Below are positions 9,213 to 18,614 of a stretch of 64,000 nucleotides of DNA, piece after piece. The notes beneath the pieces are model-generated. The model ran no database searches. It was not told the DNA's origin and was given only the letters and a program-made list of their open reading frames with translations. The DNA lies in NCBI RefSeq assembly GCF_004458765.1, contig NZ_SPJX01000469.1, positions 248,001-312,000 on the forward strand, given 5' to 3'. The DNA is from Microvirga pakistanensis. GTDB lineage: Bacteria > Pseudomonadota > Alphaproteobacteria > Rhizobiales > Beijerinckiaceae. Position 1 is the stretch's first letter, and each line of letters begins with the position of its first letter. The translations under genes were made by a program, and so were the position numbers.

Positions 9213-9557
9213 ATGAATGGAATGCAGAAGGTTCTCGTCGTGGACAACGGCGAGCGCGCTCCTGACAGCGCTCTTTCGGCAGAACTCGCGGGCATGGGTT
9301 ACGCGAGCGTCACCACCCCTTTTGAGGCGGCGGACGACGTGCTGGCGCTGATTCCCAGCCCTGCGGCCGTCGTCCTGCACATGCCTCGGCATGCCAACTG
9401 GTCCGAGCGGAAGCGGTTCCTGGAACTGGCCAGCCGCCTGCGCAAGACTTTGGCCGCAAGCCACACGCCCGTCATCGTCACGGGTGGAGAGGGCGGCACG
9501 GTCAGGCTCCTGGAGAGCGAGCTGAATCCCCGTACCGTCGCGGCCGCGGAGTTCTGA
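9213..9557 (+). CDS. Degenerate receiver-like protein
   Basis: A 114-residue cytoplasmic protein. Its beginning KVLVVDNGER...AELAGMGYASVTTPFEAADDVLALIPSPAAVVLHMPR follows the beta/alpha order of a response-regulator receiver domain. The usual phosphorylated Asp before the MP turn is replaced by His56 (VVLHMP), and the acidic pair is reduced to DN (11-12). If it is a receiver fold, it is therefore phosphorylation-independent. Start ATG 9213 has AAGG at 9201-9204. The frame is open further upstream, but that part shadows the preceding gene. No output domain is present. Family assignment is inference. Confidence 0.65.
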   Translation: MNGMQKVLVVDNGERAPDSALSAELAGMGYASVTTPFEAADDVLALIPSPAAVVLHMPRHANWSERKRFLELASRLRKTLAASHTPVIVTGGEGGTVRLLESELNPRTVAAAEF

Positions 9558-9561
9558 GCCT

Positions 9562-10440
9562 TTACCCCTTCAGCAACGTGAAGGTCCGCTCTTCCGTCCG
9601 GCTCTGGTCTTCGTCGGTCATGAAACAGGCCGCCGTCCGCGAGGGCACCTGCCCCTCCAGCGCATGATAGACGGCAATCGTGCTGCCCGGCCCGCCTCCC
9701 GTGTGACCGGCAACGACCAGCCCGCAGGCCGTTTCTCCCGTCATCACCCCCAGACCGTATCCAGGCCTTGTCCAGGGCCGGCCTTCGACGGGTCCCGGAA
9801 GGACGAAGGGCGTCAGCATGGCCCGCACCATGCCGGCGGGAAGAAGCTCCCCGCGCATCAGGCCGTGAAGGAGCCTCGCGGCGTCCTGAACGCCTCCCAC
9901 GAGCAGGCCGTGATACACCCATGCGGGATGGTACGACGACGCGCTGCCCATGGTCACCTGCTCCAGATCCACCGGAAGCGTGGCCACCCTCGCGCCCGTC
10001 ACTTCCAGCGGACGGAGCACGAGTCGCCTCAAGGCATCGTCGAGTCCCTCTCCGGTGACGGTCTCGATCATCCGCCGCACGAAGAGATAGCCGATATTGG
10101 AATACTCCCAGCCCTCCCCGGGTGGGTACCGGAGCCGGTCGGCATCGACACAGGCGAGCAGATCCGGAACGGACCAGGGCTCGTCCCGGCGCGCGACGGC
10201 TTCGTGATAGGCTGGAAACCAGCCGTATTCGGCAAGCCCCGACCGGTGCTGAAGGAGATGGCGCAGGGTATAGGGGCGATCCGGTATCGGCTCGTCCAGG
10301 TTCAGCAAGCCGTCCCGAACGAGAACGAGCGCCGCGGCGGCCAAGACGGTCTTCGTGAAGCTCCACCAGGGGACGAGCCGGTCGGCATCGTGGCTTTCCT
10401 CCACGACGCCGTCCCGAACCACGGCCCAGGTCTCGGCCAT
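9562..10440 (-). CDS. Serine hydrolase, class C beta-lactamase/esterase fold
   Basis: A 292-residue protein with the three active-site motifs of the beta-lactamase/PBP4*-like family. These are SFTK (Ser27-Lys30), YSN (Tyr113-Asn115, in WEYSNIGYLF) and a KTG-box variant HTG in AGHTGGGPGS. There is no obvious signal peptide, so it is probably cytoplasmic. ATG 10440 lies 5 nt downstream of the mfd stop, which suggests cotranscription. It is shorter than secreted beta-lactamases and more likely an esterase or peptidase of unknown substrate than a resistance enzyme. Confidence 0.87.
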   Translation of the reverse strand: MAETWAVVRDGVVEESHDADRLVPWWSFTKTVLAAAALVLVRDGLLNLDEPIPDRPYTLRHLLQHRSGLAEYGWFPAYHEAVARRDEPWSVPDLLACVDADRLRYPPGEGWEYSNIGYLFVRRMIETVTGEGLDDALRRLVLRPLEVTGARVATLPVDLEQVTMGSASSYHPAWVYHGLLVGGVQDAARLLHGLMRGELLPAGMVRAMLTPFVLPGPVEGRPWTRPGYGLGVMTGETACGLVVAGHTGGGPGSTIAVYHALEGQVPSRTAACFMTDEDQSRTEERTFTLLKG

Positions 10441-10445
10441 TCGCG

Positions 10446-13400
10446 TCAGGCCGCCTTCTTCTCGGCGATCCGCACCAGGTCGCGCAGGATCACCGTCGAT
10501 GCCCGGATGCGCTCGTCGGGGCTCTCCACGTCGCGCACGAACACGATCTTCATGTCCGGACGGACCTTTGCGAAGGACGCCTGCTCGGTCACGTAGGAGA
10601 TGAGACCCGGCGGATTGGCGAAGGAATTGTCGCGGAACGAGATGATGATGCCCTTCGGGCCCCCGTCCACCTTCTCCACATTCGCCCGGCGGCAAAGCAC
10701 CTTGATGGCCATGATCTTGAGCAGCTGATCGACCTCCGACGGGATCGGCCCGAACCGGTCGACGAGCTCTGCCCGGAAGGCGTCGATCTCGGAATCCGCC
10801 TCGAAGGTGGAGAGGCGGCGGTAGAGGCCGAGCCGCAGCTGGAGGTCGGCGATGTAGCTTTCCGGAATCATCACCGGCGCACCGACCGCGATGGTGGGCG
10901 ACCACTGATCCTCGGCCGGTTCCTCGATGCCCGCCTTCAGCTGGGCGACGGCCTCCTCCAGCATCTGCTGGTACAGCTCGTAGCCCACCTCCTTGATATG
11001 GCCTGACTGCTCTTCGCCGAGCAGGTTGCCCGCGCCGCGGATGTCGAGGTCGTGCGAGGCGAGCTGGAAGCCCGCCCCCAGGGTGTCGAGCGTCTGGAGC
11101 ACCTTCAGGCGCCGCTCGGCCTGCGCGGTCAGGTTCTTGTTGGCCGGCACCGTGAACAGCGCATAGGCGCGGGTCTTGGAGCGGCCCACGCGTCCGCGCA
11201 GCTGATAGAGCTGCGACAGGCCGAACATGTCGGCCCGGTGCACGATCAGCGTGTTGGCGGTCGGGATGTCGAGGCCGGATTCCACGATCGTGGTCGAGAG
11301 CAGGATGTCGTACTTGCCCTCGTAGAATGCGGTCATAACGTCCTCGAGCTGCCCGGCCGCCATCTGGCCGTGCGCCACGGCGACCTTCGCCTCCGGCACC
11401 TCCTTGTCGAGGAAGGCCTTCACGTCGCCGAGATCGTCGAGACGCGGCACCACATAGAAGGCCTGCCCGCCCCTGTAGCGCTCGCGCAGGAGCGCCTCGC
11501 GGATGAGCAGGGGGTCGAAGGGCGTGATGAAGGTGCGCACCGCCAGGCGATCCACCGGCGGCGTGGTGATGAGCGACAGTTCGCGCACGCCCGTGAGCGC
11601 CAGCTGCAGGGTGCGCGGGATCGGGGTCGCCGAGAGCGTCAGTACGTGGACCTCGGCGCGCAGCTCCTTGAGGCGCTCCTTGTGGGTCACGCCGAAATGC
11701 TGCTCCTCGTCGATGATGATCAGCCCGAGGTCCTTGAACTTGATCGACTTGCCCAGAAGCGCGTGCGTGCCGACCACGATGTCGACGGAGCCGTCCGTCA
11801 GCCCCTCCTTCGTCTTCTTCATCTCGCCCGACGGCACGAACCGGGAGGCCTGCGCGATGTTGAGCGGCAGCCCGCGGAAGCGGTCGCAGAAGGTCTTGTA
11901 ATGCTGGCGCGCGAGCAGGGTCGTGGGCACGACCACCGCTACCTGCTTGCCGCTCATGGCGGCCACGAAGGCGGCGCGCAGGGCCACCTCCGTCTTGCCG
12001 AAGCCCACGTCGCCGCAGACGAGGCGGTCCATGGGACGGCCCGAGGCCATGTCGTCCAGCACCGCCTCGATGGCGTTGAGCTGGTCCTCGGTCTCGTCAT
12101 AGGGGAAGCGCGCCGCGAACTCGTCGTAGAGCCCTTCCGGCGGCACCATGCGCGGGGCGTCCTTGAGGATGCGGGCCGCCGCGATCTTCATGAGCGCGCC
12201 CGCCATCTCGCGGATGCGCTGCTTCATGCGCGCCTTGCGGGCCTGCCAGGCCCCGCCGCCGAGCTTGTCGAGCTGGACTTCCGTCTCCTCCGATCCGTAG
12301 CGGGTCAGAAGCTCGATGTTCTCCACCGGCAGGAACAGGCGGTCGCCGCCCGCATAATGCAGCTCCAGGCAATCGTGCGGCGCCCCCGCCGCCTCGATGG
12401 TCTTCAGCCCCTCGAATCGGCCGATGCCGTGATCCACGTGCACCACGAGATCGCCCGGCGTGAGCGCCGCGACCTCGGTCAGGAAGTCCTGCGGACGCCG
12501 GGACTTGCGCTTCTGGCGCACAAGGCGGTCGCCGAGGATGTCCTGTTCACTGACCACCGTGAGGTCGCCGGTCTCGAAGCCGTGCTCCAGGGGCCAGATC
12601 CCCACCGGGATCTCGTTGCGCGGATAGGCCATCGCTTCCGAGAACCGCTTGATCGGCTTCGTCTGCCGCAGATCGTGGTCCTGCAGCACGTGGCACAGGC
12701 GCTCGCGCGAGCCGTCCGACCACGCGCCCAGGATGACGCGGCGACCTTGAGCCTGCTGGTCGCGGATGTGCCGGATCACGGCCTCGAACACGTTCGCGTT
12801 CTCGTCCGCCCGCTCGGCGATGAAGTTACGGCCCTGGCGCGCGCCGCAATCCACCACGATTCGCGGCGCGCCCGCTTCGGGCACGGCGAAGGGCGTGAGA
12901 CGGGCCAGCGGCAGCGCGTTCGTCCGCTCGGACCATTCCTCCGGCCTGACGTAGAGCTGGTCCGGCGGCAGGGGTCGGTAGGGCGCGACGCCGGGCTGGT
13001 TCTGGCCCATGGCCTCGCGCCGGGCGTCGTAATAATCCTTCACCTGCGACAGACGCTCGGCGGCGGCATCGTCGGCGAGCGCTTCGAACACCACGGGGAT
13101 GCCGGGGACGTAATCGAGCAGCGTGTCGAGATGATCGTGGAAAAGCGGCAGCCAGTGCTCCAGGCCCGGATAGCGCCGCCCCTCGCTGATCGCCTCGTAG
13201 AGCCTGTCGTCGCGGGTCGGCGCGCCGAAGGCGGCCACATAGGCCTGACGGAAGCGCTTGATGCTCTCGGTCGTCAGTTGCACCTCGCTCATGGGAACGA
13301 GGTCGAGGGAGCGCAGGGTGCCGATTGTCCGCTGGCTCTCGGGATCGAAGGCGCGGATCGATTCCAGGGCGTCGCCGAAGAAGTCGAGGCGAACCGGGTT

Positions 13401-13970
13401 CGGCAGGCCTGCGGGATAGAGATCGATGATGCCGCCGCGCACCGCGTATTCGCCCGTCTCGCGGACGGTGCCCGTGCGCATGAAGCCGTTGCTCTCGAGC
13501 CAGTTGATGAGAAGCGTGGTGTCCACCACGTTGCCGGGAGCGGCCGAAAAGGTCTCCGCCGAGATCCGCGCCCGGGGCGGCACGCGCTGCACGAGGGCGT
13601 TCACGGTGGTGGACAGGATGCGCGGCTTGTCCTCGGCGGTCTTGGAGCGGGCGAGCCGCGCCAGGGTCGTCATGCGCTGGGCCGTGATCGCCGCATTGGG
13701 CGAGACCCGGTCGTAGGGCTGGCAATCCCAGGCCGGGAAGGTGAGGATCTCGATCTCCGGCGCGATGAACCCGAGGCTGCTGGCGAAATTCTGCTGCCTC
13801 TGCCCGTCCCGGGCCACGTGGACCAGGACGGCCGGCCCCTCCACGCTCCCCGACAGGCCGCGCGCCAGGTCGGCCACCGCCAGCGTGTCGAACCCGTCCG
13901 GGACGCTGGCGAGCGTGAGGCCGTGGCCTTTCTTGAGGGCATCGAGGGCGCGGGCGAGTGCGGACTTCAT
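10446..13970 (-). CDS. mfd: Transcription-repair coupling factor Mfd
   Basis: A 1174-residue SF2 translocase that removes stalled RNA polymerase and recruits UvrA. It has an N-terminal UvrB-like module, then the CarD-like RNAP-interaction domain near residue 507 (TPGDLVVHVDHGIGRFEGL). Helicase motif I is GDVGFGKTE (~653) and the DEEQ box is IIIDEEQHFGVTHKERLK (~751). Further motifs are SATPIPRTL and QLRGRVGRS, with a C-terminal TRCF domain (SESYIADLQLRLGLYRRL). The length is normal for the family. It is followed immediately by the serine hydrolase gene. Confidence 0.97.
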   Translation of the reverse strand: MKSALARALDALKKGHGLTLASVPDGFDTLAVADLARGLSGSVEGPAVLVHVARDGQRQQNFASSLGFIAPEIEILTFPAWDCQPYDRVSPNAAITAQRMTTLARLARSKTAEDKPRILSTTVNALVQRVPPRARISAETFSAAPGNVVDTTLLINWLESNGFMRTGTVRETGEYAVRGGIIDLYPAGLPNPVRLDFFGDALESIRAFDPESQRTIGTLRSLDLVPMSEVQLTTESIKRFRQAYVAAFGAPTRDDRLYEAISEGRRYPGLEHWLPLFHDHLDTLLDYVPGIPVVFEALADDAAAERLSQVKDYYDARREAMGQNQPGVAPYRPLPPDQLYVRPEEWSERTNALPLARLTPFAVPEAGAPRIVVDCGARQGRNFIAERADENANVFEAVIRHIRDQQAQGRRVILGAWSDGSRERLCHVLQDHDLRQTKPIKRFSEAMAYPRNEIPVGIWPLEHGFETGDLTVVSEQDILGDRLVRQKRKSRRPQDFLTEVAALTPGDLVVHVDHGIGRFEGLKTIEAAGAPHDCLELHYAGGDRLFLPVENIELLTRYGSEETEVQLDKLGGGAWQARKARMKQRIREMAGALMKIAAARILKDAPRMVPPEGLYDEFAARFPYDETEDQLNAIEAVLDDMASGRPMDRLVCGDVGFGKTEVALRAAFVAAMSGKQVAVVVPTTLLARQHYKTFCDRFRGLPLNIAQASRFVPSGEMKKTKEGLTDGSVDIVVGTHALLGKSIKFKDLGLIIIDEEQHFGVTHKERLKELRAEVHVLTLSATPIPRTLQLALTGVRELSLITTPPVDRLAVRTFITPFDPLLIREALLRERYRGGQAFYVVPRLDDLGDVKAFLDKEVPEAKVAVAHGQMAAGQLEDVMTAFYEGKYDILLSTTIVESGLDIPTANTLIVHRADMFGLSQLYQLRGRVGRSKTRAYALFTVPANKNLTAQAERRLKVLQTLDTLGAGFQLASHDLDIRGAGNLLGEEQSGHIKEVGYELYQQMLEEAVAQLKAGIEEPAEDQWSPTIAVGAPVMIPESYIADLQLRLGLYRRLSTFEADSEIDAFRAELVDRFGPIPSEVDQLLKIMAIKVLCRRANVEKVDGGPKGIIISFRDNSFANPPGLISYVTEQASFAKVRPDMKIVFVRDVESPDERIRASTVILRDLVRIAEKKAA

Positions 13971-14045
13971 GATATGTGTCGGATCAATAGGTGGAGAACG
14001 CGGGCTTTTGGGCCCGGTTCGTCAATTCGGGGCAAGAACGATGCG

Positions 14046-14342
14046 TCAGGTATGAATCGGCGACGTATGGGTGTGAAACGCCTTCACCCGCCGGAACAGG
14101 GGCGTGTCGTAGTTCGATGGAGTCTCGATCTCGCCCGTGATCCAGCCCAGGAGATCCCGGTCCGTCACCTCGATCAGCCGCTCGAACTCCGCCAGGTCCT
14201 CGTCGGAAAGGTCCCCGATTTCAGCATCCGCGAAGCGACCCATGATCAGGTCCATCTCGCGCATGCCCCGGTGCCACGCCCGGTAAAGGATCTGCCGGCG
14301 GCGAACATCGAGCTCGGCGGTGGTGCGTGTCGTCCCGCTCAT
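14046..14342 (-). CDS. sdhE: Succinate dehydrogenase assembly factor SdhE
   Basis: A 98-residue soluble protein of the SdhE/SDHAF2 family, which promotes covalent FAD attachment to SdhA. Visible motifs are RRRQILYRAWHRGMREMDLIMGRFAD, containing the conserved RGxxE element, followed by LAEFERLIEVTDRDLLGWITG. It is divergent from recG (start 14431), as in many alphaproteobacteria. It lies away from the sdh operon. Confidence 0.94.
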   Translation of the reverse strand: MSGTTRTTAELDVRRRQILYRAWHRGMREMDLIMGRFADAEIGDLSDEDLAEFERLIEVTDRDLLGWITGEIETPSNYDTPLFRRVKAFHTHTSPIHT

Positions 14343-14430
14343 GAAAATGCTCCGGTGAGAAAAAGATGGCGTCGCTTCGAAGCGGCTTGGCGGCTATATA
14401 ACCATCTCCCTTCGACTTGACACCCGTTTG

Positions 14431-16548
14431 ATGTCTTTGCGCCCTTCCATTCTCGATCCCCTGTTCACCCCGGCGGCCTCCCTGCCCGGCGTCGGACCGA
14501 AGATCGCCCCCCTGCTGGACCGTCTCCTGGGCGAGCCCGGCAGGCCCGCGCGCGTGGCCGATCTCCTGTTTCATCTGCCGAACAGCGGCATCTCCCGGGA
14601 GATGAAGGGCTCCATCGCCGACGCGCCCGTCGGGGAGCCGGTAACCCTCTCGGTCACGGTCGTGGGCCATCGCCCGCCCCCGCCGGGGCGGCGCGCGCCC
14701 TACCGCATTCTCGTCGAGGACGAGACGGGGGACGTGTCCCTGGTCTTCTTCAACGGCCACAAGGCACGCCTCGAGAAGATCCTGCCCGTGGGCGAGCGCC
14801 GCTATGTCTCGGGCAAGATCGAGCTGTGGGACGGCCGCCGCCAGATGGTCCATCCGGACCGGATCCTGGACGAGAAGGGCGTCGAGAACCTTCCGGCCGT
14901 GGAGGCGGTCTACGGCCTGACCGAGGGCCTCTCCTCACGCATGGTGGGCAAGTTCATCGGGGCCGCCCTGGAGCGGGTGCCGAACCTGCCCGAGTGGCAG
15001 GATGCCGCCTGGCTCGACCGCAACGGCCTGCCCGAGTTCCGTGCGGCGCTCTTTGCCCTTCACAGGCCCGACAGCGCCGCGCAGCTCTCCGAGGAGGCGA
15101 TCGCCAAGTCCGCGCCCCGCCGCCGGCTGGCCTATGACGAGCTGCTGGCCTCGCAACTCGCCCTCGCGCTCGTGCGCAGCCGCATGCGGCGCCTGCCGGG
15201 CCGGGTCAACGCCGGTGACGGACGCCTGGTCGAGAGGCTTAAAGCAGCCCTGCCCTTCGGCCTGACCGCATCCCAGGCCAAGGCCGTCGAGGACATCCGC
15301 CACGATCTGGTCTCGGACAAGAAGATGCTCCGGCTTCTCCAGGGCGACGTGGGCTCGGGCAAGACCGTGGTCGGGCTTCTCACCATGGCGAGCGCCATCG
15401 AGGCGGGCCGCCAGGCCGCCATGATGGCGCCGACGGAAATCCTGGCCCGCCAGCATTACGAGCGGCTCACCCCCATGGCCGAACAGGCCGGGCTCTCGAT
15501 CGCCCTTCTCACCGGCCGCGACAAGGGCGCCGCCCGCCGGGCGGTTCTGGCCGGCCTCGCCGACGGCAGCATTCAGATCGCGGTCGGCACCCATGCCCTG
15601 TTCCAGGAGGGCGTGGCCTTCCAGGACCTCGGCGTCGCCGTCGTCGACGAGCAGCATCGGTTCGGCGTGCACCAGCGCTTGGCGCTCGGCTCGAAGGGCG
15701 AGGCCGTCGACATTCTCGTCATGACCGCAACGCCGATCCCGCGCACCCTCGCGCTCACCTATTTCGGCGACATGGACGTGTCGGTGCTGAGCGAGAAGCC
15801 GGCCGGGCGCAAGCCCATCGCCACGAAACTGATCTCCATCGACCGCCTCGACGAGGTGATCGGCGGCATCGGACGCGCCGTCGCCAACGGCGATCAGGTC
15901 TATTGGGTCTGCCCGCTCGTCGGAGAATCCGAGACGGTGGATCTCGCCGCGGCCGAGGAGCGGTACGAGACGCTCAGGAGTTTCTTCGGCGACCAGGTCG
16001 GCCTCGTCCACGGCAAGCTCGCGGGCAAGGACAAGGATGCCGCGATGGAGCGGTTCTCCCGGGGCGAAACCAAGATCCTCGTGTCGACTACCGTGATCGA
16101 GGTGGGCGTCGACGTGCCCAACGCCACGATCATGGTGATCGAGCATGCCGAGCGCTTCGGCCTCGCGCAGCTCCATCAGCTGCGCGGGCGCATCGGGCGT
16201 GGATCGAAATCCTCCACCTGCCTCCTGGTCTACAAAGGCCCGCTCGGCCAGATCGCCCAGGCGCGCCTCGAAATGATGCGCCAGACCGAGGACGGATTCC
16301 GGATCGCGGAAGAGGACCTGCGCCTGCGCGGCGAAGGCGAGGTGCTGGGCACCCGCCAATCGGGCACGCCCGGCTTCAAGCTCGCGCGGCTCGAAACGGA
16401 CGGCGACCTTCTCGCCGCCGCGCGGGACGACGCGCGCCTGATCGTCGACAAGGACCCCGAGCTGCTGACCGAACGGGGACAGGCGCTGCGCACCATGCTG
16501 TACCTGTTCGAACGGGATGCCGCGATCAAACTGCTGAGGGCGGGGTAG
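14431..16548 (+). CDS. recG: ATP-dependent DNA helicase RecG
   Basis: A 705-residue helicase that remodels replication forks and Holliday junctions. The N-terminal wedge/OB region includes LPGVGPKIAPLL and VEDETGDVSLVFFNGH. Helicase motifs are GDVGSGKTVV (~306), VVDEQHRFGVHQR (~405), TATPIPRTLALTYFGDMDVS and QLRGRIGRGSKSSTCLL. I take ATG 14431; a TTG one codon earlier is also possible. Divergent from sdhE. Confidence 0.96.
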   Translation: MSLRPSILDPLFTPAASLPGVGPKIAPLLDRLLGEPGRPARVADLLFHLPNSGISREMKGSIADAPVGEPVTLSVTVVGHRPPPPGRRAPYRILVEDETGDVSLVFFNGHKARLEKILPVGERRYVSGKIELWDGRRQMVHPDRILDEKGVENLPAVEAVYGLTEGLSSRMVGKFIGAALERVPNLPEWQDAAWLDRNGLPEFRAALFALHRPDSAAQLSEEAIAKSAPRRRLAYDELLASQLALALVRSRMRRLPGRVNAGDGRLVERLKAALPFGLTASQAKAVEDIRHDLVSDKKMLRLLQGDVGSGKTVVGLLTMASAIEAGRQAAMMAPTEILARQHYERLTPMAEQAGLSIALLTGRDKGAARRAVLAGLADGSIQIAVGTHALFQEGVAFQDLGVAVVDEQHRFGVHQRLALGSKGEAVDILVMTATPIPRTLALTYFGDMDVSVLSEKPAGRKPIATKLISIDRLDEVIGGIGRAVANGDQVYWVCPLVGESETVDLAAAEERYETLRSFFGDQVGLVHGKLAGKDKDAAMERFSRGETKILVSTTVIEVGVDVPNATIMVIEHAERFGLAQLHQLRGRIGRGSKSSTCLLVYKGPLGQIAQARLEMMRQTEDGFRIAEEDLRLRGEGEVLGTRQSGTPGFKLARLETDGDLLAAARDDARLIVDKDPELLTERGQALRTMLYLFERDAAIKLLRAG

Positions 16549-16554
16549 GAAACG

Positions 16555-16650
16555 CCGCCTCCTGTCATGGCTGGACTTGTCCTGGCCATTCGCGCCTTAT
16601 CTCAGCGGATCGAAGACGTGGATCGCGGGCTTGTCCCGGCCACGACGGAA
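16555..16650. repeat. Intergenic repeat with GGCTTGTCCCGGCC-type hairpins
   Basis: Between the convergent recG and glmS genes are two related stretches, TGGCTGGACTTGTCCTGGCCA (with the variant core GGACTTGTCC) and CGGGCTTGTCCCGGCCACGA. Sequences of this CGGGCTTGTCCCGGCC type are dispersed between genes in many alphaproteobacteria. They probably also act as bidirectional transcript ends. Confidence 0.55.
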
Positions 16651-16663
16651 AGCGGCAGAGTTC

Positions 16664-18490
16664 TTACTCCACCGTCACGGACTTCGCGAGGTTGCGCGGC
16701 TGGTCCACGTCTTTGCCCATGAACACGGCCGTGTGATAGGCGAGCAGCTGGATCGGCACCGAGTTCAGGATCGGCGCCACGACAGGATGCACGGACGGCA
16801 TCACGAGGGTGGCCATCGTGTCGAGACCGCTTTCCAGAGCGCCCTTCTCATCCGTGATGAGGATGATGCGTCCGCCGCGGGCCGCCACTTCCTGCATGTT
16901 GGAAACGGTCTTCTCGAAGATGTGGTCGTAGGGCGCGATGACGATGACCGGCATGGTCTCGTCGATCAGCGCGATGGGACCGTGCTTGAGCTCGCCCGCC
17001 GCGTAGCCTTCGGCGTGGATATAGGAGATTTCCTTCAGCTTCAACGCGCCTTCCATGGCGAGCGGATAGGCCGTTCCGCGCCCGAGATAGAGCACGTCCT
17101 TCGCCTTCGAGAGCTCGCGCGCCAGAATCTCGATCTCGTGCTCGCGCTTCATGGCCTCGCTCATCTGACCGGGAACGGCGATGAGCGCATCCACGAGCTC
17201 CTTTTCCTCCTCAGGCGTCAGCGTGCCACGCGCGCGCCCCGCTGCGATCGCGAGCGAGAGCAGAACGGTGAGCTGGCAGGTGAAGGCCTTGGTCGAGGCC
17301 ACGCCCACCTCGACGCCCGCGAGGGTCTGCGCGACCAGCGTGCTTTCGCGCGCCATGGTGGAAGTGGGCACGTTCACCACGGAGAGCGTGTGCAGCTTCT
17401 CGGCCGTGGCGTAGCGCAGCGAGGCCAGGGTATCGGCGGTCTCGCCGGATTGGGAGACGAAGAGCGCGAGCTCGCCGGGCTCCAGGGGAGCCTCGCGGTA
17501 CCGGAACTCGGACGCCACGTCGATCTCCACCGGGATGCGCGCCAGCCGCTCGAACCAGTATTTGGACACCAGCCCGGCGAGATAGGCCGTGCCGCAGGCC
17601 GAGATGGAAATCCGCTTCAGGGCCCTGAAGTCGAAGGGCAGCTCGAACGGGAGTTCCACCCGCCCGGCGGTGAAATTCACGTAATGCGCGAGCGTGCGCC
17701 CCACCACTTCCGGCTGCTCGTGGATCTCCTTGGCCATGAAGTGGCGATGGTTGCCCTTGTCGGCCATGAAGGAGCCCACGGGGATCTTGTGGCGCGGGCG
17801 TCGGACCATCGCCCCGGAGGCATCCCGGATATCGGCTCCCTTCCGGCGCAGGATCGCCCAGTCGCCGTCTTCGAGGTAGGTGACGTCGTCCGTGAACGGT
17901 GCGAGGGCCAGCGCATCCGAGCCGAGATACATCTCTTCCGCCCCGTAGCCGATGGCGAGCGGAGCGCCATGGCGGGCGCCGATCAGCAGCTCATCCTCGC
18001 CATCGAAGAGGAAGGCGAGCGCGAAGGCGCCCCGCAGGCGCGGGAGCGTGACGGCCACGGCCTCCACCGGAGGGCGCCCCTGGCGCATTTCGTGGGTCAC
18101 GAGCTGCGCGACCACCTCCGTGTCGGTCTCCGTCTCGAACCGAACGCCCTTGGCTTCGAGGCCGGCCTTCAGCTCGCGGAAATTCTCGATGATGCCGTTG
18201 TGCACCACGGCGAGCTTTTCGGTCGCGTGGGGATGGGCGTTGGTCTCGTTCGGCTTGCCGTGGGTCGCCCAGCGGGTGTGGCCGATGCCGATGACGCCCG
18301 AGAGGGGAGCATCGGAGAGCTTCGCTTCGAGGTTGCGGAGCTTGCCTTCCGCCCTGCGGCGCGCGAGGTGCCCATATTCCAGGGTCGCGACGCCTGCGGA
18401 ATCGTATCCGCGATACTCAAGCCGCTTCAAGGCTTCGACGATCTGCGGCGCAACAGGTGTGTTTCCGATGATTCCGACGATTCCGCACAT
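16664..18490 (-). CDS. glmS: Glutamine--fructose-6-phosphate aminotransferase (isomerizing) GlmS
   Basis: A 608-residue cytosolic enzyme making glucosamine-6-phosphate, the first step to UDP-GlcNAc. The N-terminal class II glutaminase domain has its catalytic Cys at position 2 (MCGIVGIIG). Two SIS domains follow (ISISACGTAYLAGL, SQSGETADTLASLR, CQLTVLLSL). The C-terminus PRNLAKSVTVE is the conserved tail. It lies 124 nt downstream of glmU on the same strand, the usual glmU-glmS pairing. I see no ribozyme-type leader in the short upstream gap. Confidence 0.98.
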   Translation of the reverse strand: MCGIVGIIGNTPVAPQIVEALKRLEYRGYDSAGVATLEYGHLARRRAEGKLRNLEAKLSDAPLSGVIGIGHTRWATHGKPNETNAHPHATEKLAVVHNGIIENFRELKAGLEAKGVRFETETDTEVVAQLVTHEMRQGRPPVEAVAVTLPRLRGAFALAFLFDGEDELLIGARHGAPLAIGYGAEEMYLGSDALALAPFTDDVTYLEDGDWAILRRKGADIRDASGAMVRRPRHKIPVGSFMADKGNHRHFMAKEIHEQPEVVGRTLAHYVNFTAGRVELPFELPFDFRALKRISISACGTAYLAGLVSKYWFERLARIPVEIDVASEFRYREAPLEPGELALFVSQSGETADTLASLRYATAEKLHTLSVVNVPTSTMARESTLVAQTLAGVEVGVASTKAFTCQLTVLLSLAIAAGRARGTLTPEEEKELVDALIAVPGQMSEAMKREHEIEILARELSKAKDVLYLGRGTAYPLAMEGALKLKEISYIHAEGYAAGELKHGPIALIDETMPVIVIAPYDHIFEKTVSNMQEVAARGGRIILITDEKGALESGLDTMATLVMPSVHPVVAPILNSVPIQLLAYHTAVFMGKDVDQPRNLAKSVTVE

Positions 18491-18538
18491 GCCCCAGGAC
18501 TTCCTTTCGACGACCTTATTCTAAGCTCAGCTTCGAAC

Positions 18539-18558
18539 TTCCATATAGAGTTCCATAT
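18539..18558. repeat. 8-nt direct repeat upstream of glmS
   Basis: TTCCATAT occurs at 18539-18546 and again at 18551-18558, spaced 12 nt start to start. This is about 50 nt upstream of the glmS start on the minus strand. It could be a regulator half-site pair or a promoter -10 region; nothing more is visible. Confidence 0.35.
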
Positions 18559-18614
18559 GGCGAATGTGGGGTATCCCGGAATCAACTTCGGTGACCAATT
18601 GTGACAACTGGCCG

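Noticed and set aside
9562-10440. Antibiotic-resistance beta-lactamase
   Set aside because: The fold motifs are present, but there is no signal peptide, the gene is coupled to mfd, and the third motif is HTG. An esterase/peptidase-like role is more likely.
10441-10905. N-terminal extension of the serine hydrolase into mfd
   Set aside because: The extra residues are an out-of-frame translation of mfd. The hydrolase has a good ATG at 10440 just after the mfd stop.
11052-14420. Very long open frame (1122 codons) opposite mfd
   Set aside because: It lies exactly antisense to mfd, has low-complexity Arg/His/Leu/Gly-rich translation with no motifs, and arises from GC-rich codon-position bias.
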